Origin: Bacillus sp. RAR_GA_16
Lineage (GTDB): Bacteria > Bacillota > Bacilli > Bacillales > Guptibacillaceae
NCBI RefSeq assembly: GCF_020165985.1
Contig: NZ_JAIUKZ010000013.1
Coordinates: 1 to 64,000 of the forward strand
DNA length: 64,000 bases
Direction: 5' to 3'
Shown here: one piece after another, positions 45,068-53,535 of the stretch
Numbering within the stretch: the stretch's first letter is position 1
How the letters are laid out: each line of letters opens with the position of its first letter
Translations under genes and position numbers: made by a program
Notes under the pieces: model-generated
What the model saw: the letters and a program-made list of their open reading frames with translations, nothing else
Database searches by the model: none
What the model was told of the DNA's origin: nothing

Positions 45068-45727
45068 TTATACCCCTGACTGTTCAAATCGCTCAAGATT
45101 ATCGTTGTTTCCAATCAGGACTAAAACATCCTCTTTCTCAATCATCGACTCAGCAGAAGGAGACACAAGAATAGTTTTATCTTTTTGCTTAATCGCTACC
45201 ACTGTGACACCAAACCTTCCCCTGATATCCAATTTACTTAACGACTTCCCAGATATTTTCTGTGTGGCAATCACTTCGATAATACTATACTCATCAGACA
45301 ACTCAACATAATCGATAATTTTTTCAGAAACAACATGATGAGCAACGCGTTTCGCCATTTCACTCTCTGGGTGAATAATGTGATCCGCACCTATTTTTTC
45401 AAGTACTTTATGGTGATAATCATTTTTGGCTTTCACCCACACTTTCTTAACGCCCATTTCTTTTAAAAGCAGGGTTGTTAAGATACTGGATTGGAGATCA
45501 TCTCCGTGGGAAACAAAAACGTGATCAAAATTCCGTATACCAATTCGCTGTAAATTCCCTTCAACGGTCGCATCTAATACGAGTGCTTGCGTCGCATGAT
45601 TCGAGTATTCATTGACGCGCTGGCTATCTTTATCGATTCCAAGAACTTCGACATTGCGCCGATTCAACTCTTTACAAAGCGTTCCTCCAAATCGGCCAAG
45701 TCCAATAATGGCAAAACTTTTTTTCAT
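45068..45727 (-). CDS. ktrA: Ktr potassium uptake regulatory subunit KtrA
   Basis: 219 residues from the ATG at 45727 after AGGGGAGAAGGCACC; in-frame upstream codons read into the leader. RCK-N Rossmann domain (FAIIGLGRFGGTLCKEL; GIDKDSQRVNEY) and a C-terminal RCK-C domain (about 140-219) that in relatives binds c-di-AMP. It gates KtrB in response to ATP/ADP and c-di-AMP. Control is therefore at both RNA and protein level. Confidence 0.94.
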   Translation of the reverse strand: MKKSFAIIGLGRFGGTLCKELNRRNVEVLGIDKDSQRVNEYSNHATQALVLDATVEGNLQRIGIRNFDHVFVSHGDDLQSSILTTLLLKEMGVKKVWVKAKNDYHHKVLEKIGADHIIHPESEMAKRVAHHVVSEKIIDYVELSDEYSIIEVIATQKISGKSLSKLDIRGRFGVTVVAIKQKDKTILVSPSAESMIEKEDVLVLIGNNDNLERFEQSGV

Positions 45728-45806
45728 GGTGCCTTCTCCCCTCAATTGCAATTCCATTATGCTCTTAATCTGTCCATCGCCTAAAAGGATAACTCTTTTT
45801 GCGCAC

Positions 45807-45838
45807 AAAAAAGACCACAGACAAATTAGCCTGTGATC
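45807..45838 (-). terminator. Terminator of the c-di-AMP riboswitch
   Basis: GATCACAGGC / GTCTGTGGTC with two wobbles, followed by TTTTTTG on the - strand, between the aptamer and ktrA. Confidence 0.85.
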
Positions 45839-45864
45839 CTACATTCCGAACACAAGTTTCATCG

Positions 45865-46012
45865 TCTTCCCTCATAACGCTTACGGAGTTAGCTGTCGGA
45901 TTCGGGCTATAAGAGTAGCCCTACCTATGCTTCCATAGGATTCACCCCAAGCAGTATAACTGCATCAAAATTGGGTCCCCCGCACCATAATAGGTTTAAG
46001 CGATTTAAGATT
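45865..46012 (-). promoter_or_regulatory. c-di-AMP (ydaO-yuaA) riboswitch
   Basis: On the - strand the conserved blocks GCGGGGGACCCA, TTGGGGTGAATC, GGTAGGG, CCCGAATCCGACAGCTAAC and GTAAGCG appear in the order of the ydaO family. The target, ktrAB (yuaA), is its classic one. Ligand binding favours the terminator at 45807-45838, lowering K+ uptake when c-di-AMP is high. Confidence 0.93.
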
Positions 46013-46161
46013 AAGAAACGGTTGATTGATCTAACTGAGACATAGTTTACTCCTGAATATTTAAAAAGTAAATACTTTTTATTTCTCGAATCAAAGGGAG
46101 CAAACTATAATGAATGAATTGCTCCTTCACGGTTCTAACAATACAGATAAACCAAAGGAAT

Positions 46162-46665
46162 TTAGTTATTAAATCCTGCTTCTTTCAAAAACTCTATTTT
46201 TCTAATATCTTTATTGTTGTTTTGATCTGCCCTATAACTATCTTTTGATGAGGCGTTATAAACACGTAAATATTGTTCTGGGGTCAGCAAATAATACTTA
46301 ACTCCTTCATGTTGCCGCATCTCTAAGTCTTCTAATGGTACTCCAGCGAAGCTTGGTAAAGTGTCCATGATTCCAAACTCAACGGATAGCCCTTCTTTGA
46401 AGAACTCATGTTCATGCAAATCAATTAACCTATATCCCATTGAATTCATGATATTCACAATATCCATCCAGTTATGTATCGATAATTCCGGTGCTACTTC
46501 CCACCCTCTTTTATCACCAGGTACATGAATATCTATGTCTTGAGCATTCCAACTCTTACTAGTAATTACTTCTAAGCCAACCGAGCCCATTAGTAATGGA
46601 ATAATGTCACTATTGTTTAATTTCTTGGTGATTTTCAAAAACTCATCAAACTTGTTATGTACCAT
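46162..46665 (-). CDS. Nucleotidyltransferase-like protein, unknown role
   Basis: About 167 residues from the ATG at 46665 (GGAGGAG five bases upstream). LLMGSVGLEV ... WNAQDIDIHVPGDKRG has the GS-x(n)-DxD pattern of the nucleotidyltransferase fold (MNT/KNTase-like), followed by DLHEHEFFKEGLSVEFG. Relatives in databases are often given unrelated enzyme names. It could be a small-molecule nucleotidyltransferase or an antitoxin-like MNT protein; no HEPN partner lies beside it. Confidence 0.55.
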   Translation of the reverse strand: MVHNKFDEFLKITKKLNNSDIIPLLMGSVGLEVITSKSWNAQDIDIHVPGDKRGWEVAPELSIHNWMDIVNIMNSMGYRLIDLHEHEFFKEGLSVEFGIMDTLPSFAGVPLEDLEMRQHEGVKYYLLTPEQYLRVYNASSKDSYRADQNNNKDIRKIEFLKEAGFNN

Positions 46666-46781
46666 GTTCTCCTCCATTTTTCCGGATTGATCTCAACAGC
46701 ACCATTTAGATTCTTCTACTGCCACATTAGTTAATAATCACCCATTTTGACGATATCTCTTTTACTAAAACAGAAACAGTT

Positions 46782-47360
46782 TCACCTATAAAAACGCAAA
46801 TAAATGATGAACATCTGTAGGTATATGTAAACGTAAATGATTCCTAATCCTATGACGATTTCTTTTGGCACTTTCGATTTTTCCAAGGTATGATCCATTC
46901 CTAACCGGAACGCATATGAACTAGCTTTTCGCAAATGCCAGGGTGAGGTGACGATAACCGCTTTTTTCAGCCCTCTCTCGTGCATAATTTCTCGCGATTT
47001 CACCAAATTTTCATAAGTGCCCTTCGCTTTTGTTTCACGTATGATGTGGCTACTATCCACGCCTAACTCCACTAAGGCTCTCGCCATAATTTCTGCCTCA
47101 ACATAGTTATTTGCGACAGATGCACCCGAACAAATAATGACTTCAGCAATTCCAGTGTGGTAGAGATCTGTTGCTTTAATGATTCGTTCTCGTAAAATTG
47201 GAGTCATGCTCCCATCCTTTTTTGCGGGATAACCAAGTACAATCATAGCGTCTCTTTTTTGCCCATGATTGTAACCCGCTTTGTTAAAATGCTTTCGAAT
47301 AAATATAACCCCCACCATAAAGCACATTAAAATTAAGCATAAAACAGACGAACTTATCAT
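46782..47360 (-). CDS. YdcF family (DUF218) membrane-associated protein
   Basis: 192 residues. An N-terminal membrane helix is followed by a DUF218 core: AMIVLGYPAKKDGSMTP, ERIIKATDLYHTGIAEVIICSGA, ETKAKGTYENLVKSREIM and IVTSPWHLRKAS. A further hydrophobic segment lies at the C-terminus. DUF218 proteins include the ElyC/SanA-like envelope factors; the substrate is unknown. The C-terminal hydrophobic tail (IYVYIYLQMFIIYLRF) is unusual and may be a second anchor. Confidence 0.8.
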   Translation of the reverse strand: MISSSVLCLILMCFMVGVIFIRKHFNKAGYNHGQKRDAMIVLGYPAKKDGSMTPILRERIIKATDLYHTGIAEVIICSGASVANNYVEAEIMARALVELGVDSSHIIRETKAKGTYENLVKSREIMHERGLKKAVIVTSPWHLRKASSYAFRLGMDHTLEKSKVPKEIVIGLGIIYVYIYLQMFIIYLRFYR

Positions 47361-47450
47361 TTAACAGATCTCCTCTGACATACTCTCTCGATCAATCGAC
47401 AGATATTATACTTTGTACTGGATGCATATCGGATTTACAGTCATTTGTTC

Positions 47451-47641
47451 AAGTATCCTGACCGTTTACCTAACATTTCATCTTCCATAAATCTCATTTT
47501 TTGAAAAATTTCCAATAATTCTAATTTATCATATATAAGCTCCCATAGAACAGACAACTCTCCATAATCTCTCGCTTGACTTACAGTCCAAGCAACAAAA
47601 AAACCGACATCTGCTAAACTTTCACTGATGAAATCATGACT
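47451..47641 (-). pseudogene. C-terminal gene fragment, unknown
   Basis: About 63 codons without a start codon, reading DFISESLADVGFFVAW, SQARDYGELSVLWELIYDKL and MRFMEDEMLGKRSGYLNK, to a TGA at 47451. Composition is coding-like. The missing 5' part would lie where repeat element 4 (47653-47759) now stands. Confidence 0.4.
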
Positions 47642-47652
47642 TCAACTGCTCT

Positions 47653-47759
47653 TTATTGGCCAAATCCTCATTTTATTGGCCAAATTGCGTTTTTATTGGC
47701 CAAAAACGAGATATATTGGCCAAAATCCCATTTTATTAGCTAACAAGAATCATTCTAAA
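47653..47759 (+). repeat. 107-bp GGCC-array element, copy 4
   Basis: The most regular copy: four successive units ATTGGCCAAA at exact 20-bp steps, then ATTAGCTAAC and AAGAATCATTCTAA. Located in the divergent region before the marR-type gene. Confidence 0.88.
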
Positions 47760-47851
47760 CACCCCTGCCCTTCCCCCGCAGAACGCACCAAACGCCATGC
47801 TCCCTCCCCCTCCAACCTCCAAACCATTGACAATCCAATCTCAGCATGTTA

Positions 47852-47867
47852 ATTTGTATATGCAAAT
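47852..47867. promoter_or_regulatory. MarR-type operator, site 1
   Basis: ATTTGTATATGCAAAT, 17 bases before the regulator ATG; same palindrome (reverse orientation) as sites 2 and 3. Confidence 0.8.
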
Positions 47868-47883
47868 GAAAAGGGTGATACGT

Positions 47884-48318
47884 ATGCAAGAAGAGGAAAA
47901 GGTTTTAATGCAATGCTTGTTCTTTACGTCGAATCGATTTGCCCGCAACATTACGAAGCTTGCGGAGAAGAACTTTGATTTTAGTGACCTTGCGCCTTCG
48001 TATTTTTATATGATCATGGTGATTCATGGACAGCCGAATATTACGCAGAAAGAGCTGTGTCAGAAGCTTTCCATTGCACCTTCAACGAGCACGCGATTTA
48101 TTGAGAAGTTAGTCAAGCAAAATCTGGTGCGTAAAGAAACAAGCGGGAAACAAACGATGATCTCGCTTACTGAAGATGGAGAAGCACTTTATGTGGCGTT
48201 TCGTAAGGGCTTGAAGTCTTTATTTGATGATTATAATGAAATTCTCGGGAAAGAGCTTAGTATGAATTTAAGCCTGATGCTTCATGAAGCGAGTCAAAAA
48301 CTAGAAAAAAACAAATAA
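47884..48318 (+). CDS. MarR family transcriptional regulator
   Basis: About 144 residues from the ATG at 47884 (AGGGTGATACGT upstream). Winged-helix core: ITQKELCQKLSIAPSTSTRFIEKLVKQNLV with the wing at RKETSGKQTMISLTEDG. The operator at 47852-47867 precedes it, so it is autoregulated. Identical palindromes precede the next two genes, defining a three-gene regulon: this repressor, an SDR and a quinone/flavodoxin-type oxidoreductase. Confidence 0.92.
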   Translation: MQEEEKVLMQCLFFTSNRFARNITKLAEKNFDFSDLAPSYFYMIMVIHGQPNITQKELCQKLSIAPSTSTRFIEKLVKQNLVRKETSGKQTMISLTEDGEALYVAFRKGLKSLFDDYNEILGKELSMNLSLMLHEASQKLEKNK

Positions 48319-48334
48319 ATTTTTTTACACTATC

Positions 48335-48350
48335 ATTTGCATATACAAAT
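48335..48350. promoter_or_regulatory. MarR-type operator, site 2
   Basis: ATTTGCATATACAAAT, 18 bases before the SDR gene and just after a T-tract following the regulator stop. Confidence 0.85.
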
Positions 48351-48367
48351 ATAAGGAGGACATCAAA

Positions 48368-49003
48368 ATGAAAACACTTGTGATTGTTGGGGCTGGTCCC
48401 GGAATTAGTCTTCACACAGCGAAAAAATTTGGTCAACAGGGCTTCCGAATCGCCTTAGTGGCGCGTCGTGAAGAAACGTTAGCACAGTATGCAGAAGAGC
48501 TACGCGGAGAAAACATGGAGGTTGCTACATTTGTAGCGGATGCAACAAAAGGTGATGAGCTGAAGCATGCGATGGAGCAAATCAAGAAACAGTTCGGTCA
48601 CATAGATGGATTGCTGTACAATGCAGCAAGCGGCACGCCAGGAAAACCTACGACGCTTAGCGTAAGTGATGTAACACGCGATTTTGAAATTAGCGTTGGT
48701 GGAGCCCTTTCAAGTGTTCAAAGTGTGCTTCCACATATGGAGCAAGGGTTTATCCTGTTAACAGGCGGAGGTCTCGCGCTACAGCCTTATGCGGACTATG
48801 CTTCTCTTTCAATTGGAAAAGCAGGCATAAGAAACCTTGCCTACAGTTTACATGAAGAGCTTCAGCCAAAAGGCATTTATGTTGGAACACTGACGATCAA
48901 AGGTTTTGTAGAAGAAGGAACGGCTCTTTCGCCAGCTCACGTAGCGGATGCCTTTTATAAGATGTATGAAAATCAAATAGATATAGAAACTGATATCGTC
49001 TAA
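48368..49003 (+). CDS. SDR family oxidoreductase
   Basis: 211 residues. LVIVGAGPGISLHTAKKFG is an SDR cofactor loop in which the usual GxxxGxG is GAGPGIS; a nearby ARREE suggests NADP preference. YNAAS stands for NNAG. The usual YxxxK is replaced by YADYASLSIGKAG, so the active site is atypical, and the protein is shorter than most SDRs. Preceded by AAGGAGG and by MarR operator 2. Confidence 0.85.
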   Translation: MKTLVIVGAGPGISLHTAKKFGQQGFRIALVARREETLAQYAEELRGENMEVATFVADATKGDELKHAMEQIKKQFGHIDGLLYNAASGTPGKPTTLSVSDVTRDFEISVGGALSSVQSVLPHMEQGFILLTGGGLALQPYADYASLSIGKAGIRNLAYSLHEELQPKGIYVGTLTIKGFVEEGTALSPAHVADAFYKMYENQIDIETDIV

Positions 49004-49019
49004 AAATTTTTAAGGATAC

Positions 49020-49035
49020 ATTTGCATATACAAAC
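49020..49035. promoter_or_regulatory. MarR-type operator, site 3
   Basis: ATTTGCATATACAAAC, 18 bases before the next gene; 15 of 16 bases equal site 2. Confidence 0.83.
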
Positions 49036-49053
49036 GAAAGGGAATGAGAGCTC

Positions 49054-49575
49054 ATGAAAACACTTGTCATCCTAGCACACCCAAATCTCCCACAATCGAA
49101 AATCAATCGTACGCTCATCAATCGTCTGGAACAGACAGATGTGACGATTCACAAGCTTTATGACCTTTATCCAGATGGAAAGATTGACGTTGAACGGGAA
49201 CAGGCTCTATTATCTTCACATGAGCGCATCGTTTTTCAATTCCCATTCTACTGGTACAGCAGTCCAGCCCTTTTAAAAGAATGGCAGGACAACGTGCTCA
49301 CCTACGGATGGGCGTATGGCAGTGATGGCACAGCCCTCCATGGAAAAGAATTGCTGCTTGCCATTACCACCGGCGGTCCTGAAGCGGCCTATCAAGCAGG
49401 CGGCTTCAATCACTACAGCATGAGTGAACTTGTGAAGCCGTTTCATGCTACGGCGAATCTCACTGGCATGCGCTTCCTTCCGATTTTTACGGTGCAAGGG
49501 GCTTCGCGCTTATCTGAGGAGGAACTTCGTGCAAAAGCAGACGCCTATGTCGAGCATATAGAAGCTTCTTTTTAA
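49054..49575 (+). CDS. NAD(P)H-dependent oxidoreductase, flavodoxin-like fold (YwrO/MdaB type)
   Basis: 173 residues. LVILAHPNLPQSKINRTL is the flavin-phosphate loop. FQFPFYWYSSPALLKEWQDNVLTYGWAYG is the signature of the Kef-linked/quinone oxidoreductase family, and ITTGGPEAAY follows. A cytoplasmic FMN/FAD enzyme likely reducing quinones or electrophiles. Third member of the MarR regulon; ends in the terminator at 49581-49620. Confidence 0.9.
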   Translation: MKTLVILAHPNLPQSKINRTLINRLEQTDVTIHKLYDLYPDGKIDVEREQALLSSHERIVFQFPFYWYSSPALLKEWQDNVLTYGWAYGSDGTALHGKELLLAITTGGPEAAYQAGGFNHYSMSELVKPFHATANLTGMRFLPIFTVQGASRLSEEELRAKADAYVEHIEASF

Positions 49576-49580
49576 AAGAA

Positions 49581-49620
49581 AAAGACCTTTCCCTCTTTTT
49601 ATACGAAGGGAAAGGCCTTT
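49581..49620. terminator. Bidirectional terminator
   Basis: AAAGACCTTTCCCT / AGGGAAAGGCCTTT, 12-base loop, followed by TTTTT on the + strand, between convergent genes ending at 49575 and 49624. Confidence 0.85.
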
Positions 49621-49623
49621 TTT

Positions 49624-50536
49624 CTATTCTTCCAATAACCCGTTTTCCACTAGCCAATCATGCGCGACGACAGAGACACTGTTTCCTTCAATGTCGACCT
49701 TGTAGTTTAATTCTCGCATAATGTCGCTGTTAAGCTGCTCGGCAAGTGGTTTTGTGATTTCTTTTACTTCTGGATATTTTTCATAGACGTCTTCATTAAT
49801 CGTCACTGCTGCTGTATAAGGAGGAAAGAAATTCTTGTCATCCTCAAGCGTAATTAAGTTATATTCCACAATGGTGGGAATCGGTTTCAAACGCGACCGA
49901 TACGTCAACGTCGCCATTGTCTAATGCTCGCTGCGTTAAACCGATGTCCATCTGGTTGATTTGATTTGTATCAAACTGAAATCCGTACGTTTTTTCTACC
50001 CCAGGAATGCCATCGGGACGGTTCGCAAACTCAGCGTCAGAGGCAATGGAAAGCTCGCCGGGATGGTCATTCATATAAGCGGCGAGATCGCTGATGGATT
50101 GAATCCCTAACTCTTTCGCCTGTTCTTCTCTCATGGCGAGCGCGTACGTGTTGTTTACATTAGACATGTTCATCCAATGGATATCATTTTCTTTCCCATC
50201 AATCTCTTTTACTCGCTGAAACGCTTTTGCAGGATCAGCGATCGTATCCTGCCCCATATAGGTAAGAAGCGCCGTACCTGTGTATTCCCACATTAAGTCG
50301 ACCTGCTCATTCTCAAGGGCTTTACGCACAACGGTACTACTTAAGTTATTCATTTGCTTCACATCATAACCAGCATCGTCTAAAAGGAAAGCCGTCATTT
50401 CTGAGAGCAAATACTGTTCGGTATAGTTTTTCCCACCAACAGAGATCGGCTTCCCGCCAATCCCAACGGTTGAGCAGGAGGTTACCATTGTTAAGATCAT
50501 CACGATGATGATTCCACTAAGCATCTTGCTTTTCAC
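49624..50536 (-). pseudogene. Osmoprotectant ABC transporter substrate-binding lipoprotein (OpuCC-like), frameshifted
   Basis: GTG start at 50536 after AGAGGTGTTGAT. Lipobox TSC, then the OpuAC-type fold (PISVGGKNYTEQYLLSEM; VDLMWEYTGTALLTYMG). The frame is lost after GDVDVSVAFETD. Restoring GATC from GAATC at 49878-49882 gives AFETDPTIVEYNLITLEDDK and continues to 49624 for about 303 residues, normal for the family. It binds compatible solutes outside the membrane and is the last gene of the operon. If the frameshift is real, the transporter lacks its binding protein. Confidence 0.85.
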
Positions 50537-50555
50537 ATCAACACCTCTAATCCCA

Positions 50556-51293
50556 TTACAATTCTTGTGGTGGCTTCGAGCCTTCAGGAACTATGAGACG
50601 CTCAAGTAGTCGAAGCAAATAATCGACAAAAATGGCGAGTAGCGTAACAGGGATTGCACCGGAAATTAAGTAGCCATTATCAAACAGCTGAATGCCAGTG
50701 AAAATCCATACGCCAAGACCGCCTCCACCGACAACGTAAGCGAGCGCAGCCGTTCCGATATTTAGTACAATCGCCGTCCGAACTCCGGCTAAGATGGAGT
50801 ACGCCGCATTTGGTAATTCAATTCGGAACAGAATTTGGATTGGCTTCATCCCCATTCCTCTCGCTGCATCAATTAAATTTTCATCAATGGAATCAATTCC
50901 AGCGACGGTATTTCGATACATCGGCAGAAGCGAATAGATAAACAGCGCAAATACAGCTGTTTGAAAGCCAATCCCAAGAATACTAATCATCAAGGCAAGT
51001 ACGGCAAGACTTGGAATCGTTTGACCCAGGTTAACTGTATTCGAAACGACCCACTCGGCTCGTCGAAATTGTTTTCGTGTGACGAGAATGCCACCAGGTA
51101 TCGCTATGAGTAAGGCGAGTACGGATGACACAAGCACAAGCTGTAAGTGCTGCTTGATTAAATGCCAGAATGTCGATGATTCTGTAAAAATGTAATCAAA
51201 ATAGTGGTTACGGATCGCCCAAAAGAAAAACAACGCGACGAGTGCGTAAACCGAATAGCGTACAACAAGACTTATCACTTTCTTCTTATTCAT
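50556..51293 (-). CDS. Osmoprotectant ABC transporter permease (OpuCD-like)
   Basis: 245 residues with six membrane helices and the permease-ATPase coupling loop in DENLIDAARGMGMKPIQILFRIELPNA. It starts one base after the ATPase gene and runs into the binding-protein gene 19 bases downstream. Part of a glycine-betaine/carnitine/choline-type importer. Confidence 0.9.
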   Translation of the reverse strand: MNKKKVISLVVRYSVYALVALFFFWAIRNHYFDYIFTESSTFWHLIKQHLQLVLVSSVLALLIAIPGGILVTRKQFRRAEWVVSNTVNLGQTIPSLAVLALMISILGIGFQTAVFALFIYSLLPMYRNTVAGIDSIDENLIDAARGMGMKPIQILFRIELPNAAYSILAGVRTAIVLNIGTAALAYVVGGGGLGVWIFTGIQLFDNGYLISGAIPVTLLAIFVDYLLRLLERLIVPEGSKPPQEL

Positions 51294-51294
51294 G

Positions 51295-52290
51295 TTATAC
51301 CCCCTCTAGGACCGGGGCTGGTTTTGCTTTGATTTCGTAATGAAGGTACTGCTGAACAATATCAATGGTGATCGCACCGAGCTTGTTTCCGTCATCATCA
51401 CTGACAATGACCTGATCCGCTTCCTGATTCAGTAACATGGATAAGGTGTTTCTGAGATCATGGTTTACATTAATCGTCTTTGTATCTGCAATTGCATCAT
51501 CAAATTCCGCAAGACCAATCATTTCTTGCAGGTCCTGGATTGTATGTAAACTTAAGCTTTTAATGGCTCTGTCTTTTCCGAAGAACTCACGAACGAATTC
51601 ATTTTTAGGACGGACGAGCATCTCAGAAGGCGTGTCATATTGCATCAACTCGCCACCGCGTAGAAGCACAATTTTATCCGCCATCTTAATCGCTTCATCA
51701 ATATCGTGACTGACAAACAAAATCGTTTTCTTCACTTCTTTTTGAATTTGCAAAAATTCATCCTGAATTTTTTCGCGGATAATCGGATCAAGTGCCCCAA
51801 AAGGTTCATCCATAAGCATAACGGGTGGATCTGCCGCTAGTGCCCGGATAACTCCGATGCGCTGCTGCTGTCCTCCGGAAAGTTCATGCGGGTACCGCTT
51901 TCCAAATTTCTCTCCGCTTAATCCAATCATCTCCATTAGCTTGTGGAACCGTTCTTTCTTATCCTTCTTGCTCCAGCCTAAGAGATCCGGAACGATCATC
52001 GTATTTTCTTCAATGGTCATGTTCGGGAACAAACCATTGCTTTGAATCACGTAGCCGATTTTTCTTCTTAAGGCCGTTTGGTTTAGTGACATGGAATCTT
52101 GCCCATCAATGGTGATTTTTCCATCCGAGATCGACTCAAGTCGGTTAACCATTCGGAGCAATGTCGTTTTTCCGCAGCCGGAAGGACCTAATAGCACGAC
52201 GATTTCACCTTTTTCTACGGTAAAATCGACCCCTTTGACGGCGGTGACATTGCCTTCATATGTTTTCGTCGTTTTGTCAAACGTTATCAT
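51295..52290 (-). CDS. Osmoprotectant ABC transporter ATP-binding protein (OpuCA-like)
   Basis: 331 residues. Walker A GPSGCGKTT, signature LSGGQQQRIGVIRAL, Walker B VMLMDEPFGALDP, H-loop SHDIDEA. The C-terminal 75 residues contain a CBS-like segment (LRNTLSMLLNQEADQVIVSDDDGNKLG), shorter than the two CBS domains of OpuCA, so ionic-strength sensing may be reduced. ATG after AAGGAG. Confidence 0.92.
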   Translation of the reverse strand: MITFDKTTKTYEGNVTAVKGVDFTVEKGEIVVLLGPSGCGKTTLLRMVNRLESISDGKITIDGQDSMSLNQTALRRKIGYVIQSNGLFPNMTIEENTMIVPDLLGWSKKDKKERFHKLMEMIGLSGEKFGKRYPHELSGGQQQRIGVIRALAADPPVMLMDEPFGALDPIIREKIQDEFLQIQKEVKKTILFVSHDIDEAIKMADKIVLLRGGELMQYDTPSEMLVRPKNEFVREFFGKDRAIKSLSLHTIQDLQEMIGLAEFDDAIADTKTINVNHDLRNTLSMLLNQEADQVIVSDDDGNKLGAITIDIVQQYLHYEIKAKPAPVLEGV

Positions 52291-52306
52291 TCGTACACCT
52301 CACTCC

Positions 52307-52960
52307 TTAATTAGCAATGCTTTTCGGCGTGAACCGTTTTTGAATCCATAGTAAGATACCATCCGCAATCATGGCTAGAATCGCAACAGCAACCGAGCCG
52401 GTAATGATCAAATAGTTATCTCCTCGTGAGATACCCTGCGTAATTAACACGCCAAGACCGCCCGCTCCGATATAGGCTGCAATGACACCGATACCAATAT
52501 TGATGACAACTGCCGTGCGAATCCCAGCCATAATCACTGGAAACGCATTTGGAATCTCGACTCGAAACAAACGTTGAATTGGCTTCATCCCAAGCCCAAT
52601 CGCAGCATCCCTCATTTGAGGATTAACGTTACGAATTGCGGTGTATGTATTCCGTATAATCGGAAGCTGGGCATAGAGAACCAATGCCACGAAAGCAGGT
52701 ACAAACCCAATCCCCTGATTCACGATCGAGAAGACAGGAATCATAACACCAAATAACGCAATACTTGGAATCGTTAACATAACAGACGCAATCTGGAGAA
52801 CTGTTTCGGCCAGATAGTCATTTGTCGTTAAATAGATTCCTAGCGGTACACCAATGAGGAGTGCTACCAGAATCGCTAACCCTACTAAAATGGCGTGCTC
52901 AATCGTCAAATCAAAAATGCGAGAAGAATTTACTTCAAGGAACTTCATCCATTTTTCCAA
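52307..52960 (-). CDS. Osmoprotectant ABC transporter permease (OpuCB-like)
   Basis: 217 residues from a TTG at 52960 after GGAGG. Six helices with the coupling loop RDAAIGLGMKPIQRLFRVEIPNA, almost the same as in the partner permease. First gene of the operon; the order permease-ATPase-permease-binding protein differs from the CA-CB-CC-CD order I know from B. subtilis opuC. Confidence 0.9.
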   Translation of the reverse strand: MEKWMKFLEVNSSRIFDLTIEHAILVGLAILVALLIGVPLGIYLTTNDYLAETVLQIASVMLTIPSIALFGVMIPVFSIVNQGIGFVPAFVALVLYAQLPIIRNTYTAIRNVNPQMRDAAIGLGMKPIQRLFRVEIPNAFPVIMAGIRTAVVINIGIGVIAAYIGAGGLGVLITQGISRGDNYLIITGSVAVAILAMIADGILLWIQKRFTPKSIAN

Positions 52961-53057
52961 AATTCCACCTCCCTCCCCTTTTTATTCCTAAAGCACTACA
53001 TGATTCATGGTAACATAGTCCTTCCGGTTTTTGGCGCTTTCCCACAGGAAAGTGCAG

Positions 53058-53117
53058 AATGGTGCCTGTAGAATGGTTTGGCATGGTGCCTGTCACCACC
53101 CGGTATTTGGAGAATGG
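53058..53117. repeat. GGTGCCTGTCACC-type dispersed repeat
   Basis: ATGGTGCCTGT occurs twice (53059 and 53084), the second extended to the palindrome-like GGTGCCTGTCACC. This word is a frequent intergenic repeat in Bacillus-group genomes as far as I recall. The rest of the 575-bp gap between opuCB and the glucosidase holds repeat element 5 and no gene. Confidence 0.45.
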
Positions 53118-53259
53118 TGTCGATTAAATGCCTTTCGCTTACGGTTTTAGCTCGATTATCGGTTTAGGTTGTGGAGTTCTGGTAATTGTTGATGCTAACC
53201 TGCTTGAAACTCTCGGTGACATGAGTAAATCCGGCCTCATGTAGCGAGTGAAACGGGAT

Positions 53260-53366
53260 TTATTGGCCAAATCCTCATGATATTAGCCAAATCTCATTTT
53301 TATTGGCCAAAAAACAAGATTTATTGGCCAAAATCCCATTTTATTAGCTAACGAGAATCATTCTAA
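53260..53366 (+). repeat. 107-bp GGCC-array element, copy 5
   Basis: Five units, with one 21-base step (third linker); ends CGAGAATCATTCTAAT. Lies between two - strand genes (opuCB start and glucosidase stop). Confidence 0.83.
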
Positions 53367-53429
53367 TCCCCTGACCACCGAACAACCGCCAGCACACCCA
53401 CTCATCACCGACAAACAGCACCACGCAGA

Positions 53430-53476
53430 AACAACCAGGCAGTCCGCACATATTCGTGTCTTCCTGCCTGGTTGTT
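53430..53476 (-). terminator. Terminator of the glucosidase operon
   Basis: AACAACCAGGCAG / CTGCCTGGTTGTT stem around a 21-base loop, 60 bases past the stop at 53536. Confidence 0.75.
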
Positions 53477-53535
53477 CATTATTGAGCAACCCTCGCATTC
53501 TCGAGTCCCGCTCTCATCTCTTAAACGCTAACCCC

